Shown here: piece by piece, positions 1-12,581 of the stretch
How the letters are laid out: each line of letters begins with the position of its first letter
How positions within the stretch are numbered: the first letter of the stretch is position 1
Source of the DNA: Bromus sterilis
Lineage: Eukaryota > Streptophyta > Magnoliopsida > Poales > Poaceae
Direction of reading: 5' to 3'
DNA length: 64,000 nucleotides
NCBI GenBank assembly: GCA_950022295.1
Contig: OX465598.1
Location: 336,549,324-336,613,323 of the forward strand
Program-made: the position numbers and the translations under genes
The notes under the pieces: model-generated
Told to the model about the DNA's origin: nothing
Database searches by the model: none
Seen by the model: the letters and a program-made list of their open reading frames with translations, nothing else

Positions 1-1438
1 CACCAAACTCAAACATTCTAAACATCAATCTCCAACCCATAAAGCCCTTATGAAACAATTTGCTCTTTCTCTTTATATTTTGAAGAGACAATTTGGAACT
101 TTTTGAAAGAACAAGATATTAGTCATGTAGTGCAAATGCTAACACAAAGGAAGATGTTTGCTTGGCAAGTGCTTTTGCAAACAACGTACTTATCAAGAGA
201 TAATGTCAACAATGATATGGCAAGGCAAGACTTTAATGCAGCATTATATTGATGAATCTTCATCAGCATCAAGTGTCTATTCTCTTTGGGAAAGAAGGAA
301 GTAGGGACAACTGACTCAACACAAAAGTAAAGGAAAAAGCCTTGTTAAAGGCAAGCAGGGAAAACTCAAGTGCTATCCTTAGATCAAACAGAATGAAAAA
401 AAGTTTTGAGAGGTGCATGATTTGTCAACGAATGCTAATAGATAACTCAATTGCTTCTCAGATTGGACAAGTTTCGAGGAACGACTCCCAAAAGGGGACG
501 ATCACATCCCCGCAATCTCCTTTGTTTATCACTGCCAAAGTTTTCTGATTTCTCATGAACAAAGCGTGAAGGAGGGTTTGTTTGTTGTATTATCTTTTGT
601 GAGCTGGCCGCACTCATGCCAGTTCCTCCTCATATTAGGGGTTTGCAGATTAGACATGCAATCCCGGGATAAAACTTGTCCAACTTAAGAAGATCATGAA
701 TTAACTACTACTTCCTCATGAGCTAAAACAGGGGCACAAAATAGAAGATTTTGAACATCTAAGGATAACACAAAAATTCTATGCTTTAGGAGTGGTAGTG
801 GAATACCATGAATAGGAAGGTATGGTGGACTCATATGGAAGGTACTGGTTTCAGGGCATGGATGCACAAGCAGAATTCCGCTTAGTACAGAGGTTTGGCT
901 AGCAAAGGCTTTGAGAGAACAGACAATTGATGAAGACTTGGATGCAAAGCAATATAAAGCATAAACATTAAAACAAGCATAGCACATCAAGTTGTCTTCC
1001 TTGTCAACATAACATTACAAGCATAATAACAAAGAGGGTTTGGCTATGTCGCTACTTTGAGAAAAATAACATGCTTGTTGTCATGACCAAAGCTATGTTT
1101 GCCAAGATTAAATAAAGTTTTCAAAGCCATACCTGATATAAGGTCAATACTCTACATAAGAATCATTGCGAGGTCGATTGCGTCAAGATAATACCGAGTG
1201 AAGCGAAGGGATCAATAGACTTCTCATTAATATTCCATCATAGACGACTCCACACTCACGGATACATAACTCTCCAAAAAGGAGTGATAGACCTCAATGC
1301 AAACACCTATTTTATAAGATAACTTCCCTAGACATGATACGACTCTACTTGACTCTAAAAGACATAGATAAAGATAAAAATACCGGGCACTCCCCCAAGC
1401 TTGGAACAAACTAAGGGGATGCCATTACCCAAGGAGAT
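1..1438 (-). other. Noncoding 3' tail of the Athila-like element
   Basis: AT-rich sequence with no credible ORF. It follows the coiled-coil ORF without an obvious break and resembles the long noncoding stretch that precedes the 3' LTR in such elements. No LTR terminus (TG...CA) or polypurine tract is reached before the window start. Positions 1-690 could belong to another repeat; I see no clear junction, so continuity is inferred. Confidence 0.45.
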
Positions 1439-1936
1439 TTACTCCTCATCCTTGTTCTTGTCGGTCAAGTACTCCTTGGCGAAGCGCTTCCATGGCAGCT
1501 GTTCTCCAGTCTCAAAAGACATTCCCGTCTCCAAGATCCTGCACTCAGCACCCAAACCCATGCGCAGAAACTTTAGTTCATACTCACAGTTCTGGTTTTG
1601 CAGATCATAGATCTGTGCTTGGAGCCCATAAACTTTTTCTTCTAGTGCGGCCAAACTTGACCACATCTCCTTCTTGTGGGAAGCCTCTATCTCGTCCATG
1701 ATGCCGAAGTTAGCTTCAACACCACGCTCCACCATCTTCTTGAACTTGAAAACCTCATGTTCCATCTCCTTCAGCCGCTCCTCGGTGCTCCCCTCCTTGA
1801 CTGGTCCCTTCAGATCCTCCTTGTGGAGGTCACCATCCTCCACACGAAGGATCTGCGGGTGCTTCTTCACCTCGGCGAGGTAAGGGTTGACGACGTTGAC
1901 GACGAACTTGTCCTTGGGGGAACTTGGGGAAGCCAT
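1439..1936 (-). CDS. Accessory coiled-coil ORF downstream of integrase
   Basis: An intact 165-aa ORF starting at an ATG (complement of 1934-1936). It is highly charged; roughly residues 50-120 are rich in E, K, L and Q with heptad-like spacing, suggesting a coiled coil. It has no signal peptide or membrane segment. It lies about 350 bp downstream of the pol frame, the position where Athila elements may carry an env-like gene, but nothing here resembles an envelope protein. Similar ORFs recur in Triticeae Gypsy elements in my recollection; function is unknown. It is intact although the neighbouring pol is broken, which could be chance given its short length. Confidence 0.55.
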   Translation of the reverse strand: MASPSSPKDKFVVNVVNPYLAEVKKHPQILRVEDGDLHKEDLKGPVKEGSTEERLKEMEHEVFKFKKMVERGVEANFGIMDEIEASHKKEMWSSLAALEEKVYGLQAQIYDLQNQNCEYELKFLRMGLGAECRILETGMSFETGEQLPWKRFAKEYLTDKNKDEE

Positions 1937-2282
1937 GGCACCTAGGTCTAGCTGAAAACTTTCCTGGCAGAAACAACTCGAAAAGGAAACACACGAAATC
2001 GCGAGATACGTTGCCGGAATGATCCGGGCAAATATATAGCAAAAATGTCTGCACAGAAAGGAAGGTATCGGGTCAAAGCGGAGTCGGAGACGGGCTCCGG
2101 GGTGCCCAGGCGGCCTCCCGGCGCGGCCAGGGGTGGGGCCGCGCCAGGGGGGCGCCTAGGCCCCCTGGAGCTAGTCTCCGGCTCCACTTAGGCCTCAAAT
2201 TTTCTATATTTTGCAAAAACTCAAAATCTAGAACTTTCATGGCGGTTTCGCGATGTTTCCTTACCGTAATACATACCTTTCC
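1937..2282 (-). other. GC-rich spacer between pol and coiled-coil ORF
   Basis: Noncoding linker of the Athila-like element. It includes a GC-rich segment (about 2080-2180) with repeated GGCGC/GCGCC blocks and no convincing ORF. It may act as leader for the downstream ORF, but no promoter or splice signal is clear. Confidence 0.4.
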
Positions 2283-5200
2283 TTATTCTGCTTCTGCTGG
2301 TGTCTGAAACAGGGCTGCAACATGTTCTTCATGAGACTTTGTGTACACCAAATCCACATCAACATTAACAGGATCTCCTGCTATGTAATGGTTAAGTCTT
2401 TGCCCATTCACCACTTGAGGTTTGGTGCCTTCGAAATTGTTAATCTTGATCGCACCCGAGCGGTAGACTTCCTCAATATGAAATGGCCCTTCCCACCTGG
2501 AAAGTAGTTTACCTGGAGAAAACCTGAAATGGGATCTAAAAAACAAAACTTTATCACCAACATTAAATTCACGTTTCAGAATCCTCTTATCATGCCACTT
2601 CTTTACCTTTTCCTTGAACATTTTAGCGCTCTCGTAAGCTTCACTTCTCCACTCATCTAGAGAAGTCAAGTTCATGAGACGCTTTTCACCAGCTAACTTC
2701 GGGTCAGCATTAATCTCTCTAATAGCCCAGAAATCTTTGTGTTCTAATTCTAATGGCAAATGGCAAGCCTTGCCATAAACCATCTTATAGGGAGACATGC
2801 CCATGGGGGTTTTTGTAAGCAGTTCTATACGCCCACGAAGCATCTCCTAACTTATTTGACCAATCCTTTCTATTTCTATTGACTGTCTTCTGTAAGTTCA
2901 ACTTGATCTCTCTATTGGTGAGCTCAACTTGCACTAGTTTGAGGGTGGTACGGTGAAGCAATTCTATGATTGAGTCGTACTTGGCTAAAGCCTTTCTAAA
3001 AGCTCCATGTGTAAAGTGCGAACCCCCATCAGTCATGAGGTACCTGGGTACTCCAAACCTAGGAAAAATTACATCCTTGAGCATTTTCAAAGATGTCTTA
3101 TGATCAACACTTTCAGTGGGGATTGCTTCTACCCACTCGGTTACATAATCAACAGCAACTAAAATGTGAGTGTACTTGTGAGAGGAAGGAAAAGGACCCA
3201 TAAAATCAAAATCCCAGCAATCAAAAGGCTCAATAACTAGAGAGTAATTCATAGGCATCTCATTCCTCCTACTAATATTACCAACTCTCTGACACTTATC
3301 ACAAGATAAAACATAATTTCTAGCATCTTTAAAGAGGGTAGGCCAATAAAAACCTGATTGAAGAACCTTATGTGCGGTCCTATCACCAGCATGATGTCCT
3401 CCATATGGACTATCGTGACATTGTTTGAGAATGTCCTTCTGTTCGTGTTCCGGTACGCATCTTCTCACGATCCCATCTGGACCTTCTTTGAAAAGATGAG
3501 GGTCATCCCAAAAGTAATGCCTCATCATGAAAGAACTTCTTCCTTTGCTGAAATGTTAAACCTGGAGGCAAAAACTTTGCAACGATAAAGTTAGCATAAT
3601 CTGCAAACCAAGGATCGGAGAGAGATTGTACTTTAACAGCAGCTAGTTGTTCGTCTGGAAAACTGTCGTTGACTGGAATGGGATCATGCGGTATATCTTC
3701 CATCCTTGAAAGATTATCCTCCACCGGATTGTTTGATCCTTTCCTATCAACAATCTGCAAATAAAATTCTTGAAGAAGGAGTACCCATCGGATGAGCCTT
3801 GGTTTGGCATCCTTCTTCTCCATACGATACTTAATGGCAGCATGGTCAGTATGAACAATAATCTTAGAATCAACAATATACTGCCTAAACTTATCACAAG
3901 CAAACACTACTGCTAAGAATTCCTTCTTAGTAGTAGCATAATTCTTTTGAGCACTATCAAGGGTTTTGCTAGCATAAGAAATAACATTCAACTTCTTATC
4001 AACCCTTTGTCCTAAAACAGCTCCAACAGCAAAATCACTAGCATCACACATAATTTCAAAAGGTAAATTCCAATCAGGCGGTTGTACTATAGGAGCAGTT
4101 ATTAAAGCTTTCTTAAGAACTTCGAAGGCTTCCTTACAATCTTCATAAAAAACAAAGGGAACATCCTTCTAGAGAAGATTAGTGAGGGGTCTAGAAGTCT
4201 TAGAAAAGTCTTTAATAAATCTTCTATAGAAACCAGCATGACCGAGAAAACTACGAATACCTTTGATGTCCCTTGGATAGGGCATAATTTCAACAATGGT
4301 CAAAAGAGGTTCCATAGACGGAGAAATCGTCCATGAATACCGCCACAATTTCTTCACAAAAACCATGAAAGATAGCAGACATACACCTTTGAAAAGTAGC
4401 AGGGGCATTACATAAACCAAAAGGCATACGTCTGTAAGCATAAGTACCATAGGGACAAGTAAAAGTGGTCTTCTCTTGATCAGCAGTGTTAACATGAATT
4501 TGAGAGAAGCCAGAATAACCATCTAAATAACAAAAAATAGTGTTTTTGGATAACCTTTCAAGCATTTGGTCGATGAACGACAATGGGTAGTGGTCCTTCC
4601 TGGTTGCCTTGTTCATCTTCCTGTAATCAATACACATTCTATATCCAATAATAATTCTCTGAGGTATTAGTTCATTCTTATCTTTAGGAACCACTGTTGT
4701 TCCTCCTTTCTTTGGAACACAATGAACCAGGCTTACCCACTTACTATCAGCTATAGGGTAGATAATACCTGCGGCTAGAAGCTTGAGAATCTCAGTCCTT
4801 ACAACATCCATCATTTTAGGATTCAACCGTCGTTGATGATCAACAACTGGTTTAGCATCAGGTTCAAGGTTGATGGTATGTTGACAAATAGACGGACTAA
4901 TCCCCTTAAGGTCATCAAGGGTATAACCAATTGCACCTCGATGTTTGTGAAGTACTTCCAATAGACGCTCTTCTTCATACCCTGAAAGGTTAGAATTGAT
5001 AATAACAGGATATACTTTCTTTTCATTTAAATAAGCATATTTGAGCGAATCGGGAAGAGGCTTAAGATCAAACACTGGATCTTCTTTTGGTTGTGACAAA
5101 ATTCCCAAAGGCTCAACTAGAAGGTTGTGCTTTAGGATAGCAGGTTGTCTTAAGAATATTTCGTCCAGCTCATTCCTCTCCTGCATATGCAAATCATTCT

Positions 5201-5848
5201 TGTGGTCTTCCATATATTCCTGCAAAGGATCGTCAGGAGGAATAGAAATAGAAGCAATATCTTCAATAATCTTATCATTACTAGGTAAATCAGTACCACG
5301 AGGCTGTTTAGAGAACTTTGAAAAGTTAAATTCATATGGCTCACCATTGAATTCAACAGAAACTTTACCTTTCTTGGAATCTATTATAGCTCCACAAGTT
5401 CTGAGAAAAGGTCTACCGAAAATAATAGGACAAAAATTATCCCTTACTGAACCAAGTACTAGAAAGTCGGTAGGATACTTCACCTTTCCGCATAAGACTT
5501 CAACGTCTCTCACAATTCCGATAGGAGAGATAGTTGCTCTGTTTGAAAGATGAATAGTAACATCAACTTCTTCAAGTTCACAAGGTGAAATCTCACCCAT
5601 GATCTCTTGATAAAGTGAATACGGGATAGCACTAGCACTCGGCCCCAAATCGCATAGCCCATAATAGTTGTGATCTCCTATTTTGACAGACACTACTGAA
5701 GTACCTGAAATTGGGCCCTTATTCTTGGTTGTGACAAGGTTAGTGGAAACAGCATAAAAATTTATATTGGAATCTAAAACATCATTAGTAATAAGATCCT
5801 TAACCAATGCAATTCAAGGATCGACCTTGATCTGGTCTTCAGGCTCAT
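2283..5848 (-). pseudogene. pol: Athila-like pol (protease-RT-RNase H-integrase), broken
   Basis: Polyprotein on the minus strand. The longest open part (5807-4290) holds an aspartic protease (CDLGPS, followed by IIFGRPFLRT) and the RT domain (RMCIDYRKMNKA, YRRMPFGLCNAPATFQRC, FMDD). RNase H follows (CDASDFAVGAVLGQ, HTDHAA), then integrase with an H2C2 finger and a D...D...E core (MTDGGSHF; VELTNREIK). Breaks: a TGA at 5814-5816, a small deletion with frameshift near 4290 that removes the end of RT before MPYPRDIKGIRSFLGHAGFY, a TAG at 4169-4171 that looks like a former CAG, and frameshifts near 3510 and 2800. It is not functional. The reading frame continues upstream of 5807 to the LTR insertion at 5852. 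Confidence 0.88.
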
Positions 5849-5851
5849 CAA

Positions 5852-7504
5852 TGTTGGATATATGCTCTAGAGGCAAATAATATATGATTATTCCAATATA
5901 TCTAAGCAAGTTCATAACCAGTTTCATACTGTGCTAGAACTGTGTCAGTGAAACAATGATGCATGTGTGGTATAGAAACCCCCAGAGTTCCTAGTTAGCC
6001 TCTAAATCGATAACTAGTTCATGGTCAACATGATGGTCGTGGTTTCGCGATCATGGACAATTAAGTCTCTTGACTATGAGGTCACCTCACTGGTTTAGTG
6101 ACGTGATGAACATTACCCAAAGTAAGCATTACAACATGATCAAATCTTGTGAAGGTTCAGTGTTGTAATTACAGAACGTGGTAGAACGTTCCTTTGACCG
6201 TGAGTACGTGCATAATTGCTATCTTCTCGGATGCTTTGACCTACATCCCACCACCTGACTGAAATATGCGGGTCATAACGGTTGTATCTTGGGTATTCCG
6301 TGGAGATATGTTGAGGAGTATTGTTACAAGAGCGGGATTTGTCAATCCACATAATGGATAGATACTCGGGGCCCACTCGGTGAGATTCCATCCATAAAGC
6401 TGCAGCGTGTGACTAGGTCACGGGGATGAATATCACGGGAACGAGTGAATGAGGATTAGTTCAGAACGAGGTTGAACCAGACATAGGATGTCATTGATTG
6501 AATCTCGGAACAATCCAGTATCGCTGACAAAGGGCTATAGGGCGTAAGGTCCAATCGGTGTTTGATATCCGGAATGCACAGGGGTCATTATGGGCATCCA
6601 GGTCCCGCTGATGATCATTGACCGTAGCCTCATCTCTGTCATGACTGGAGTGTTCTCGGACCGTAGGGTAACACACTTAAGGGCTCGATGAAATCGGAGA
6701 CCTTTTTCGGAACCATCGGAGTAACCAGAGAATAAAGGAAACAACATCGGAGAAGTACCGTGTTGAACCGAACAAGTTCGGAGTGAACCGGAAGGTGTTC
6801 CGGAGCACAGGGAGATGGAATATTATGTTTTAGTTATTAATTAATTGAATTAATATTTAAATCATTTTATTTCTAATTAATATGTGCAATGGGCCTTAGT
6901 GGAGAAAAAGGCCCATTAGGGGAACAAATAAAAGGGAAAAAGAAAAAGAAAAAAAGGGAGTGGGGGGAGGCGCCATGGGCCCTAGGGCCCATGAGGGTGG
7001 CGCCCCCTCTCCCCCCTTGGCCGGCCACCCCCTTAGCAAAGGGACTTTAGTCCCACATTGCTAAGGGAGAGGGGTTGACCCCCTCCCCTCTGCCTATATA
7101 TAGATGGGCAGGGTGCACATATTTAATACACAAAAATTCGTGAGAAAATAAATATTACTCCGAATTGAGGTCGGTTTTCTCCGGTCTTCTCCCCTCCCTT
7201 GTCTCTTTCACGGTGGGCTCCCTAGTGTGAGCCTATAGTGGAATTGAGGCTTCTCTGCTAGAATCGGAGGCCGTCGTGCTGCCGAAGCTCCGTCCGGAGG
7301 TCTGCTTCCGCCGCCTTCGCTGGATCGGAGAACGGAGGTCGTCATCGAGTCTCATACGTGTGCGAGTACTACGAGGTGCTACACGTGTGGCACTACACCC
7401 ATCCGGGTGCTCAATACAGCCAGGGGGCTGTGAATCTTGATCGGCTACATCAACCACGTTTGCGGGAACGTTTCCCGCGCAACGGACTACTCCCCGAGGT
7501 ATGT
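5852..7504 (+). repeat. Copia-type LTR, 3'-truncated
   Basis: Begins TGTTGGATATATGCTCTAGA, the usual start of a large group of Triticeae Copia LTRs, and is close in plan to the Copia LTR at 25795-27462. It contains GGCCCACTCGGT (6370-6381), the near-palindrome GTGACTAGGTCAC (6409-6421) and a TATA box. Its end is missing: after GGGAACGTTTCCC (about 7470) it stops near 7504, where an inverted fragment of LTR Y begins. No matching flank for a target-site duplication is available. It interrupts the upstream part of the Athila-like pol. Confidence 0.75.
7095..7102 (+). promoter_or_regulatory. TATA box of Copia-type LTR
   Basis: TATATATA in the context CTATATATAGATGGG, after a GC-rich stretch near the end of the LTR's U3, the usual place for a Copia LTR promoter. 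The LTR is truncated, so activity is unlikely. Confidence 0.55.
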
Positions 7505-7776
7505 TATTTCCGCACTCTGGCCCCTCTTCGGCGAGTCTTCGTTATTCTTCTGGAAAATACCCCCCGTCGATTTTCAGGTAATATGGAGGTATTCTTCTTC
7601 AGCAACTCAACGTCCAATTTTTTCCGTTGAATCCTGCGTCTGCTGCTTCGGCACCGGAAAGTTGCAAACTGTGTAAAATAGGCCAAAATAACATAAGAAC
7701 ATCATCGTAAAGTGAAATCTATCAATGGATAAGGATGGATTACGATATAAAATAGTGATGCATTTTGGATGTATCA
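7505..7776 (-). repeat. Inverted 5' end fragment of Gypsy LTR family Y
   Basis: Reverse complement starts TGATACATCCAAAATGCAT at 7776 and matches the start of solo LTR Y at 16582 for about 230 bp, then diverges. The 7776 end is a true LTR terminus (TG). The left end is lost at the junction with the Copia-type LTR; the exact breakpoint is uncertain by tens of bases. Confidence 0.7.
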
Positions 7777-8046
7777 ATGGTCGACGATGTTCTTATCATT
7801 GTCAATGACAATTATGTTCTCGTTGATTTTATTTTTATGGACATTGAGTGTGAACCTTTATGTCCAATTATTTTGGGACGTCCTTTTCTTCGCACCGTTG
7901 GTGCTGTTATTGACATGAAAGAGGGGAATATAAAATTTTAATTCCCTCTCAAAAAGGGGATGGAACACTTCCCTAGAAAGAAAATCAAGTTACCTTTTGA
8001 GTCCATTACACGTGTTAGCTATTCTCTCTCTCTTGATAAAACTTGA
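7777..8046 (+). pseudogene. C-terminal end of Gypsy gag-protease
   Basis: A 90-codon frame homologous to the end of the gag-protease ORF at 35874-37910, including the protease flap and helix region (IIVNDNYVLVDF, CPIILGRPFLRT). One in-frame TAA (7939-7941) stands where the homologue has CAA. The N-terminal part is missing because LTR fragment Y lies immediately upstream. The frame ends at the same TGA context as the complete copy. Confidence 0.8.
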
Positions 8047-8684
8047 TTCTTCTTTTGCCTTATGCCTAGCTTAAAGGCGTAAAGGAAAGCGCTTATTGGG
8101 AGGCAACCCAAGATGTTTTTATTTCAGTATTTAGTGGTCTTGATGATTGTTACTACTGTAGAAACATCATTGTATCTTTATTTTCAAGCTTTGTGCCAAG
8201 TTATAGACTCTTATGATAAGGGAAGCAAAAGTTGTGACATGCTGTCCAGAAAACAGATTCTGTCTGCTTGATGGAAAAAATCGGAACAAATCATCAGTTC
8301 ATCTTTTTGAGCTGAATTTTCTACACATCATGCTCTATACAATTGTGAAACTTTCTTATGTTCTGAGTTTTTTGAATTGAGTTGCACAAGTGCCCCGAAA
8401 GTTTTTCTCTACTGCCTGCTGTTCTATTTTTTCACAGATTCTGCCACGTTTTTCCTTTCTTACTTTTGCAAACCTTAAGCTTGCTTTTTCTTTGCAAAAA
8501 CTTTTTGGCAATCTTGAGAAACAGTAGCTCTTCAATAATATCTTTATATCCAGTGGGGAAAATTATTTTATTAAGGGTACTAACCTCTCTAATCAGCTTA
8601 TGATGAGTTATGTATGAAGGGAGTTTTCAAGTGTGTGAGGGAAGATGATGAAAGAAGATCCGGGAGTGTCAAACGCTCAAGATT

Positions 8685-8761
8685 GGGGATGCCCCCATGC
8701 ATCCCCTAAATATTCAAGGAGACTCCAGCGTCTAAGCTTGGGGATTCCCCCGTGCATCCCC
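8685..8761 (+). repeat. Twin GGGGATGC/GCATCCCC hairpins, copy 1
   Basis: Two 22-nt inverted repeats (8685-8706 and 8740-8761), each with an 8-nt stem and 6-nt loop, about 33 bp apart. The first is perfect; the second has one mismatch (GGGGATTC). The same pair recurs at 14036-14114 and 38562-38640. Confidence 0.7.
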
Positions 8762-9287
8762 TTCTCCATCAACAATCATCAGTTCGTCCTTCCTCTCACT
8801 ATATTTTTATCACTTCATGCATTATGTTCTATGCTTGGAGCGTCTCGCTCTTAGGTTTAGTTTTTAGTTTTCTTTAGCTTTGCTTGCTGTTCATAACAAG
8901 TTAGACCCCAGCATACTTTGTGTGGGAGAGAAACACGCTCCACTCCAATCTAGAACACATCATAGGATTTTTCATGCTTATCTTTTTACTGTTGTGTGTT
9001 CTTTATCTTTTTGTAGCTACTGACATGTTTAGTTTTAGTGTTAGTTTGTCTTTAGCAAGAGCCTTGGATTTTGTTTTTTGTTGCTGGAACTCTCTTTAGT
9101 TTTCATGTTTATCTTGTTAAGAGAGTTGGTTGTTGCACTGAGTTGTGTCTTGTCTTGAATGTAGGTAATCGAGGTTGCTATTTAGTTTTAGTAGTAACTT
9201 GCAATAGTTTTGAGGTATTGTTGTGAGTAATGTTTGAACTTTTGGTGTCAAGAGCTCTAGCCTATTAGTGATAGGTGTCGTATTTTG

Positions 9288-11050
9288 TGTTGGAAATATT
9301 CCCTAGAGGCAATAATAAAATGTTATTATATATATTTCCATGTTCGTAATTAATGTTTATATTTCTGTGCTATAATTGCAATGACCCTGACTGTGAGATT
9401 CAGAAAAAAACTCATTTGCATGTGTGGAAATGTAAACACCAAGAGTTCTTGGTTTAGCCTCTAAGACCGGCTCATGTGCTAAGTGATGATTCCATTTTCT
9501 TAATCATGGACATTGTTCTTGTAACAAGGATGTCAGTAGCAATGAGAACATATTGTTAGCAGAACAATGATGTTGAACCGACCCAAGTATTGAATGATAT
9601 ACTTAGAGATCACATCGTAACAACGTTATAAGTCATATCATGAAATGTTATCATATACGTAATTCCTTAGACCATGAGAGTATCGAGTTGCTTCACGCAG
9701 GAAGATGTACTTTGGTTCTTAGATGAATCTTCCCTTTACTGGGAAGTAGTAAAATAAGTTGTGGGTACATCGGATAGTGTGTCTAGTAATTGCGATAGTT
9801 CAAGACTGGGATTTGATCCTTCACGATGAAGAAGATATTTACTTCGGGCCCACTCGGTATGACAGTATCCATTATAGTCTGGCCAGACGCATTGTGATTT
9901 AGTCACGGGGATACTGGAATATGATAACGAGAAAAGGGACAAACGAGCAAAGAGGATAACGAGTGGCTTGTGTTCAAAAAGTTGTTACACATGGGTGCCA
10001 AACTTCTCTCCTCTGACTTTGTCATATATCGCGAAGCAAAGGGAATGGTACATGACTAAACATAAAGGTTCACTCGAAGCTTCTTCGTGTATGTGTGGGA
10101 GTCAACATGGGTGTCCATGGCTCCGCTGTTGATTATTGGCTATTGACAAAAGGCCGTTGACCTATGTCCGGAAGATATTCTGAGTCATGTCCGCATAATA
10201 CCGAACCTATTGGGTCACACACTTAACGGGTAGTAGTCTGTTAGAGAACTAGGAGATGAAAAGAGAAAGGTTACCGGAATTGTTCCGGGTGGAACCGGAA
10301 GTGTTCTGGGTAGAACTAGAAGTGTTCTAGGTGATGCCGAATGGTTTCATAATATTCGATAACGGCCTCGAATGATTCCGGAACATTCAAGAAGAGTCTT
10401 GAAGTAGTAAAAGACATCCGTGATAGTCTCGGAAGGTTTTGCAACATTCGGTAATAGTTGTGGAAAGGTTACAAAACATCGAGAAATTGTTCCGGGACTT
10501 CTAGAAATGTTACGGGAGGTTCGGGAGGTTCTCGGGAGCTTATGGAAGTATCCGGAGGGTTATGTAACTCTTCAAGACGCGGAAACCGAATCTAGGCCAA
10601 GTAGGAAGGTCCAAAAGGTCGTAGGTCGGCGGAAAAAGGACTTTCCTTGGGGGGCAAGCCCAGACGCCAGGGTCCGTGGCGTTTTGCCCCTAGACGTCGT
10701 AGTCCGCGGTGTTCCGTACTGCAATCCGTGTTGGAATCCTCCTGGTGGACAAAACTGACTTTGGGGAGAACCCTCGCCCAAGTTGCGATCCCAGGCTTCC
10801 ACCTATATATTCGGGGGCAGGGGTAGCCCCAAAGACACACCGGAAAACCCCAAGGCTGCCCCAGCTAAATCCCACGAACCTCTAATTCTCTTCGGGATAG
10901 ATCGTTCTAGTCCGGACGCCTCTAGGTTCTTCTCCCTCTAGTTTCTCTCAGTGTCGTTCTTCTCTGGACGGCGGAGCGTTGCTGGATTGCTACATCGGGA
11001 TGTGTGGATACTGGTAGAGGGATCATACCTTTGATCCTTCTTCGAGGTCC
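9288..11050 (+). repeat. Angela/WIS-type Copia LTR, 3'-truncated
   Basis: Starts TGTTGGAAATATTCCCTAGA, with the layout of Angela/WIS/BARE-type LTRs: GGGCCCACTCGGT (9846-9858), GTGATTTAGTCAC (9894-9906), an array of CCGGAA-type motifs (10280-10560) and a TATA box near 10804. It inserted after GTATTTTG of the preceding Gypsy internal region. The right end has no CA terminus that I can recognise; it runs into the next Gypsy LTR around 11050 and the breakpoint is approximate. Confidence 0.7.
10804..10811 (+). promoter_or_regulatory. TATA box of Angela-type LTR
   Basis: TATATATT in CACCTATATATTCGGGGG, about 50 bp after a GC-rich stretch and before a leader-like region, matching the promoter position of this LTR class. 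Confidence 0.5.
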
Positions 11051-12572
11051 TTCTTGATATTGCTATGTTTTTATATACTTTCATATATCTTTATAACATA
11101 TTTTGGAACTAACCTATTAATGGTTGCAAGAGTGCACAAATTCTTGTTTTTCTACTTTATGTGTAGGAATTACTTGGATAAAGGAAAGATCACAAAAGGA
11201 AGCCTTGTAAGAGTTGGACTCTAACTTTTCCGAAATCTGTCCCCACCAGACAGGTTTTAAAGATCGCCTCGGAAACGCTAGAAGACGGCCTCAAACGGAA
11301 AAACTTAAAACTACAAAGTTGTAGGGAATTTTTTGCCGGTGGATTTAGACATAAAATTCGGCCCCATCGGAGTCTGTATGCTTCCAGAAACCCTGAAATA
11401 CAGAAGACGTAATCTGGATGACGGGAATCCGAGAGTCTATATAAAGAGAGGAAACCTAGGTCAAAGGGCACCACGAAAATTCCTCCCCCTTGCCAGCCGT
11501 CTTGAGGGGAGATCAATCTCCACAGCACCACCATCTCCAAGGAATAATAAGGGGCCAAGGGCCGCTGCCCCCAAGGGCCGTGGCCGTGGACGCCGCCGTC
11601 GCCGTCTCCTTCATCTCCTCCGGGCTGCACCTCTGCATCAACAACTCTCACTCTCACCATGTCCATGTGTGAGTAGTTCCCCTCGGGGCTAAGGCTTGTA
11701 TCTTGATCTATGTGGTTTCTCTCTCTCCCATGATGTGATCTTTGTTGTGATCATTGGCTATGTTAATCTAGGGTGATCCCATGATGTTTCTCCTTCCTCT
11801 ATGTATTGGATTGATGTACTCAATTGATCTTATCTAGTATAATCCCCGAGACCATGGTGACAGCTGGTCTATTACACATGGATTAGAAGAATATTTTCAT
11901 GAGTGATTTCCTCTTTTGTGTATGGATTGAAGATTGAGAGTCTTTTGGTGCTTGTCTTTGACTATCCTTTAGATATGTTGTGGTGATTGTGGTACTCTCT
12001 TTGGATGGCCGCGGTGACACTGGGAAATCCATAGATTGAGAACTACGAACTTTGAGGTGTGCTTTTTTAGCCCTACACAATTCTCGTCCTCTCTTGACCA
12101 CAAAGGAATGACCTCCGAGTACGTCTCCATTGCATGTTTTATGGGAAATATCATGTGATTAGACTATGTTAATGTTGTTGGGAGTTGCCACTAGTGAAAG
12201 TATGAAGCCTAGGCCTTGTTTCCACCATTGCAATACCATTTGTGCTCAAGTTTACCACTTGTTTCTTTGATGCACTTTTTATTACAGATTTATATTACTT
12301 CGTTTTACCACACCTATCACCCATATTTTACCATCTCTTCGCCGAACTGGTGCACCTATACAACTCCTAGTTGTATTAGGTGTGTTGGGGACACAAGAGA
12401 CTTCTTGTATCTTAATTGCAGGGTTGCTCGAGAGAGACCATCTTCAACCTCTACTTCCCTGAGCTCGATAAACCTTAGGTCATCCACTTGAGGGAAATTG
12501 CTGCTGTCCTACAAACCTCTGCGCTTGGAGGCCCAACATAGTCTACAAGAATAGAAGCGTGCGTAGACATCA
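11051..12572 (+). repeat. Gypsy LTR, 5'-truncated, of the pol-less element C
   Basis: Ends GCGTAGACATCA at 12572, a proper CA terminus, 9 bp before a tRNA-Asp primer-binding site. It contains a TATA box (TATATAAAG, about 11439) and a leader with GTGTGTTGGGGACACAAGAG and GGCCCAACATAGTCTACAAG, which I recall from Triticeae Gypsy LTRs. Its 5' end is not recognisable against the preceding Angela-type LTR. No 3' LTR partner is in the window. Confidence 0.7.
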
Positions 12573-12581
12573 AGCTATTTC

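Larger units (their letters stand above)
1..5851 (-). mobile_element. Athila-like Ty3/Gypsy internal region, both LTRs missing
   Basis: Reading on the minus strand, this block runs protease, reverse transcriptase, RNase H, integrase, then a coiled-coil ORF, then a long AT-rich noncoding tail. That order and the protease/RT wording (CDLG protease motif, FMDDFSVYG RT motif) fit the Athila-type branch of Gypsy elements. The upstream (gag) side is cut at 5851 by a Copia-type LTR beginning at 5852, and the downstream side runs off the window without an LTR. No gag of this element is visible elsewhere in the window. Confidence 0.8.
7777..9287 (+). mobile_element. Gypsy internal fragment: gag-protease tail plus noncoding region
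   Basis: Collinear with 37640-39165 and, after the coding part, with 13443-14640. After the gag-protease stop there is about 1.2 kb of noncoding sequence containing GAGGCAACCC, TGTTACTACTGTAG, twin GGGGATGC/GCATCCCC hairpins and AAGTTAGACC. No pol is present. It is cut at 9287 (GTATTTTG) by an Angela-type LTR; the other copies continue with GGGCAATCCGTG or a close match. Confidence 0.8.

Noticed and set aside
342..548. A 68-codon open frame in the first kilobase
   Set aside because: It lies in the AT-rich noncoding tail of a retroelement on the other strand and has no recognisable domain; it looks like a chance frame.
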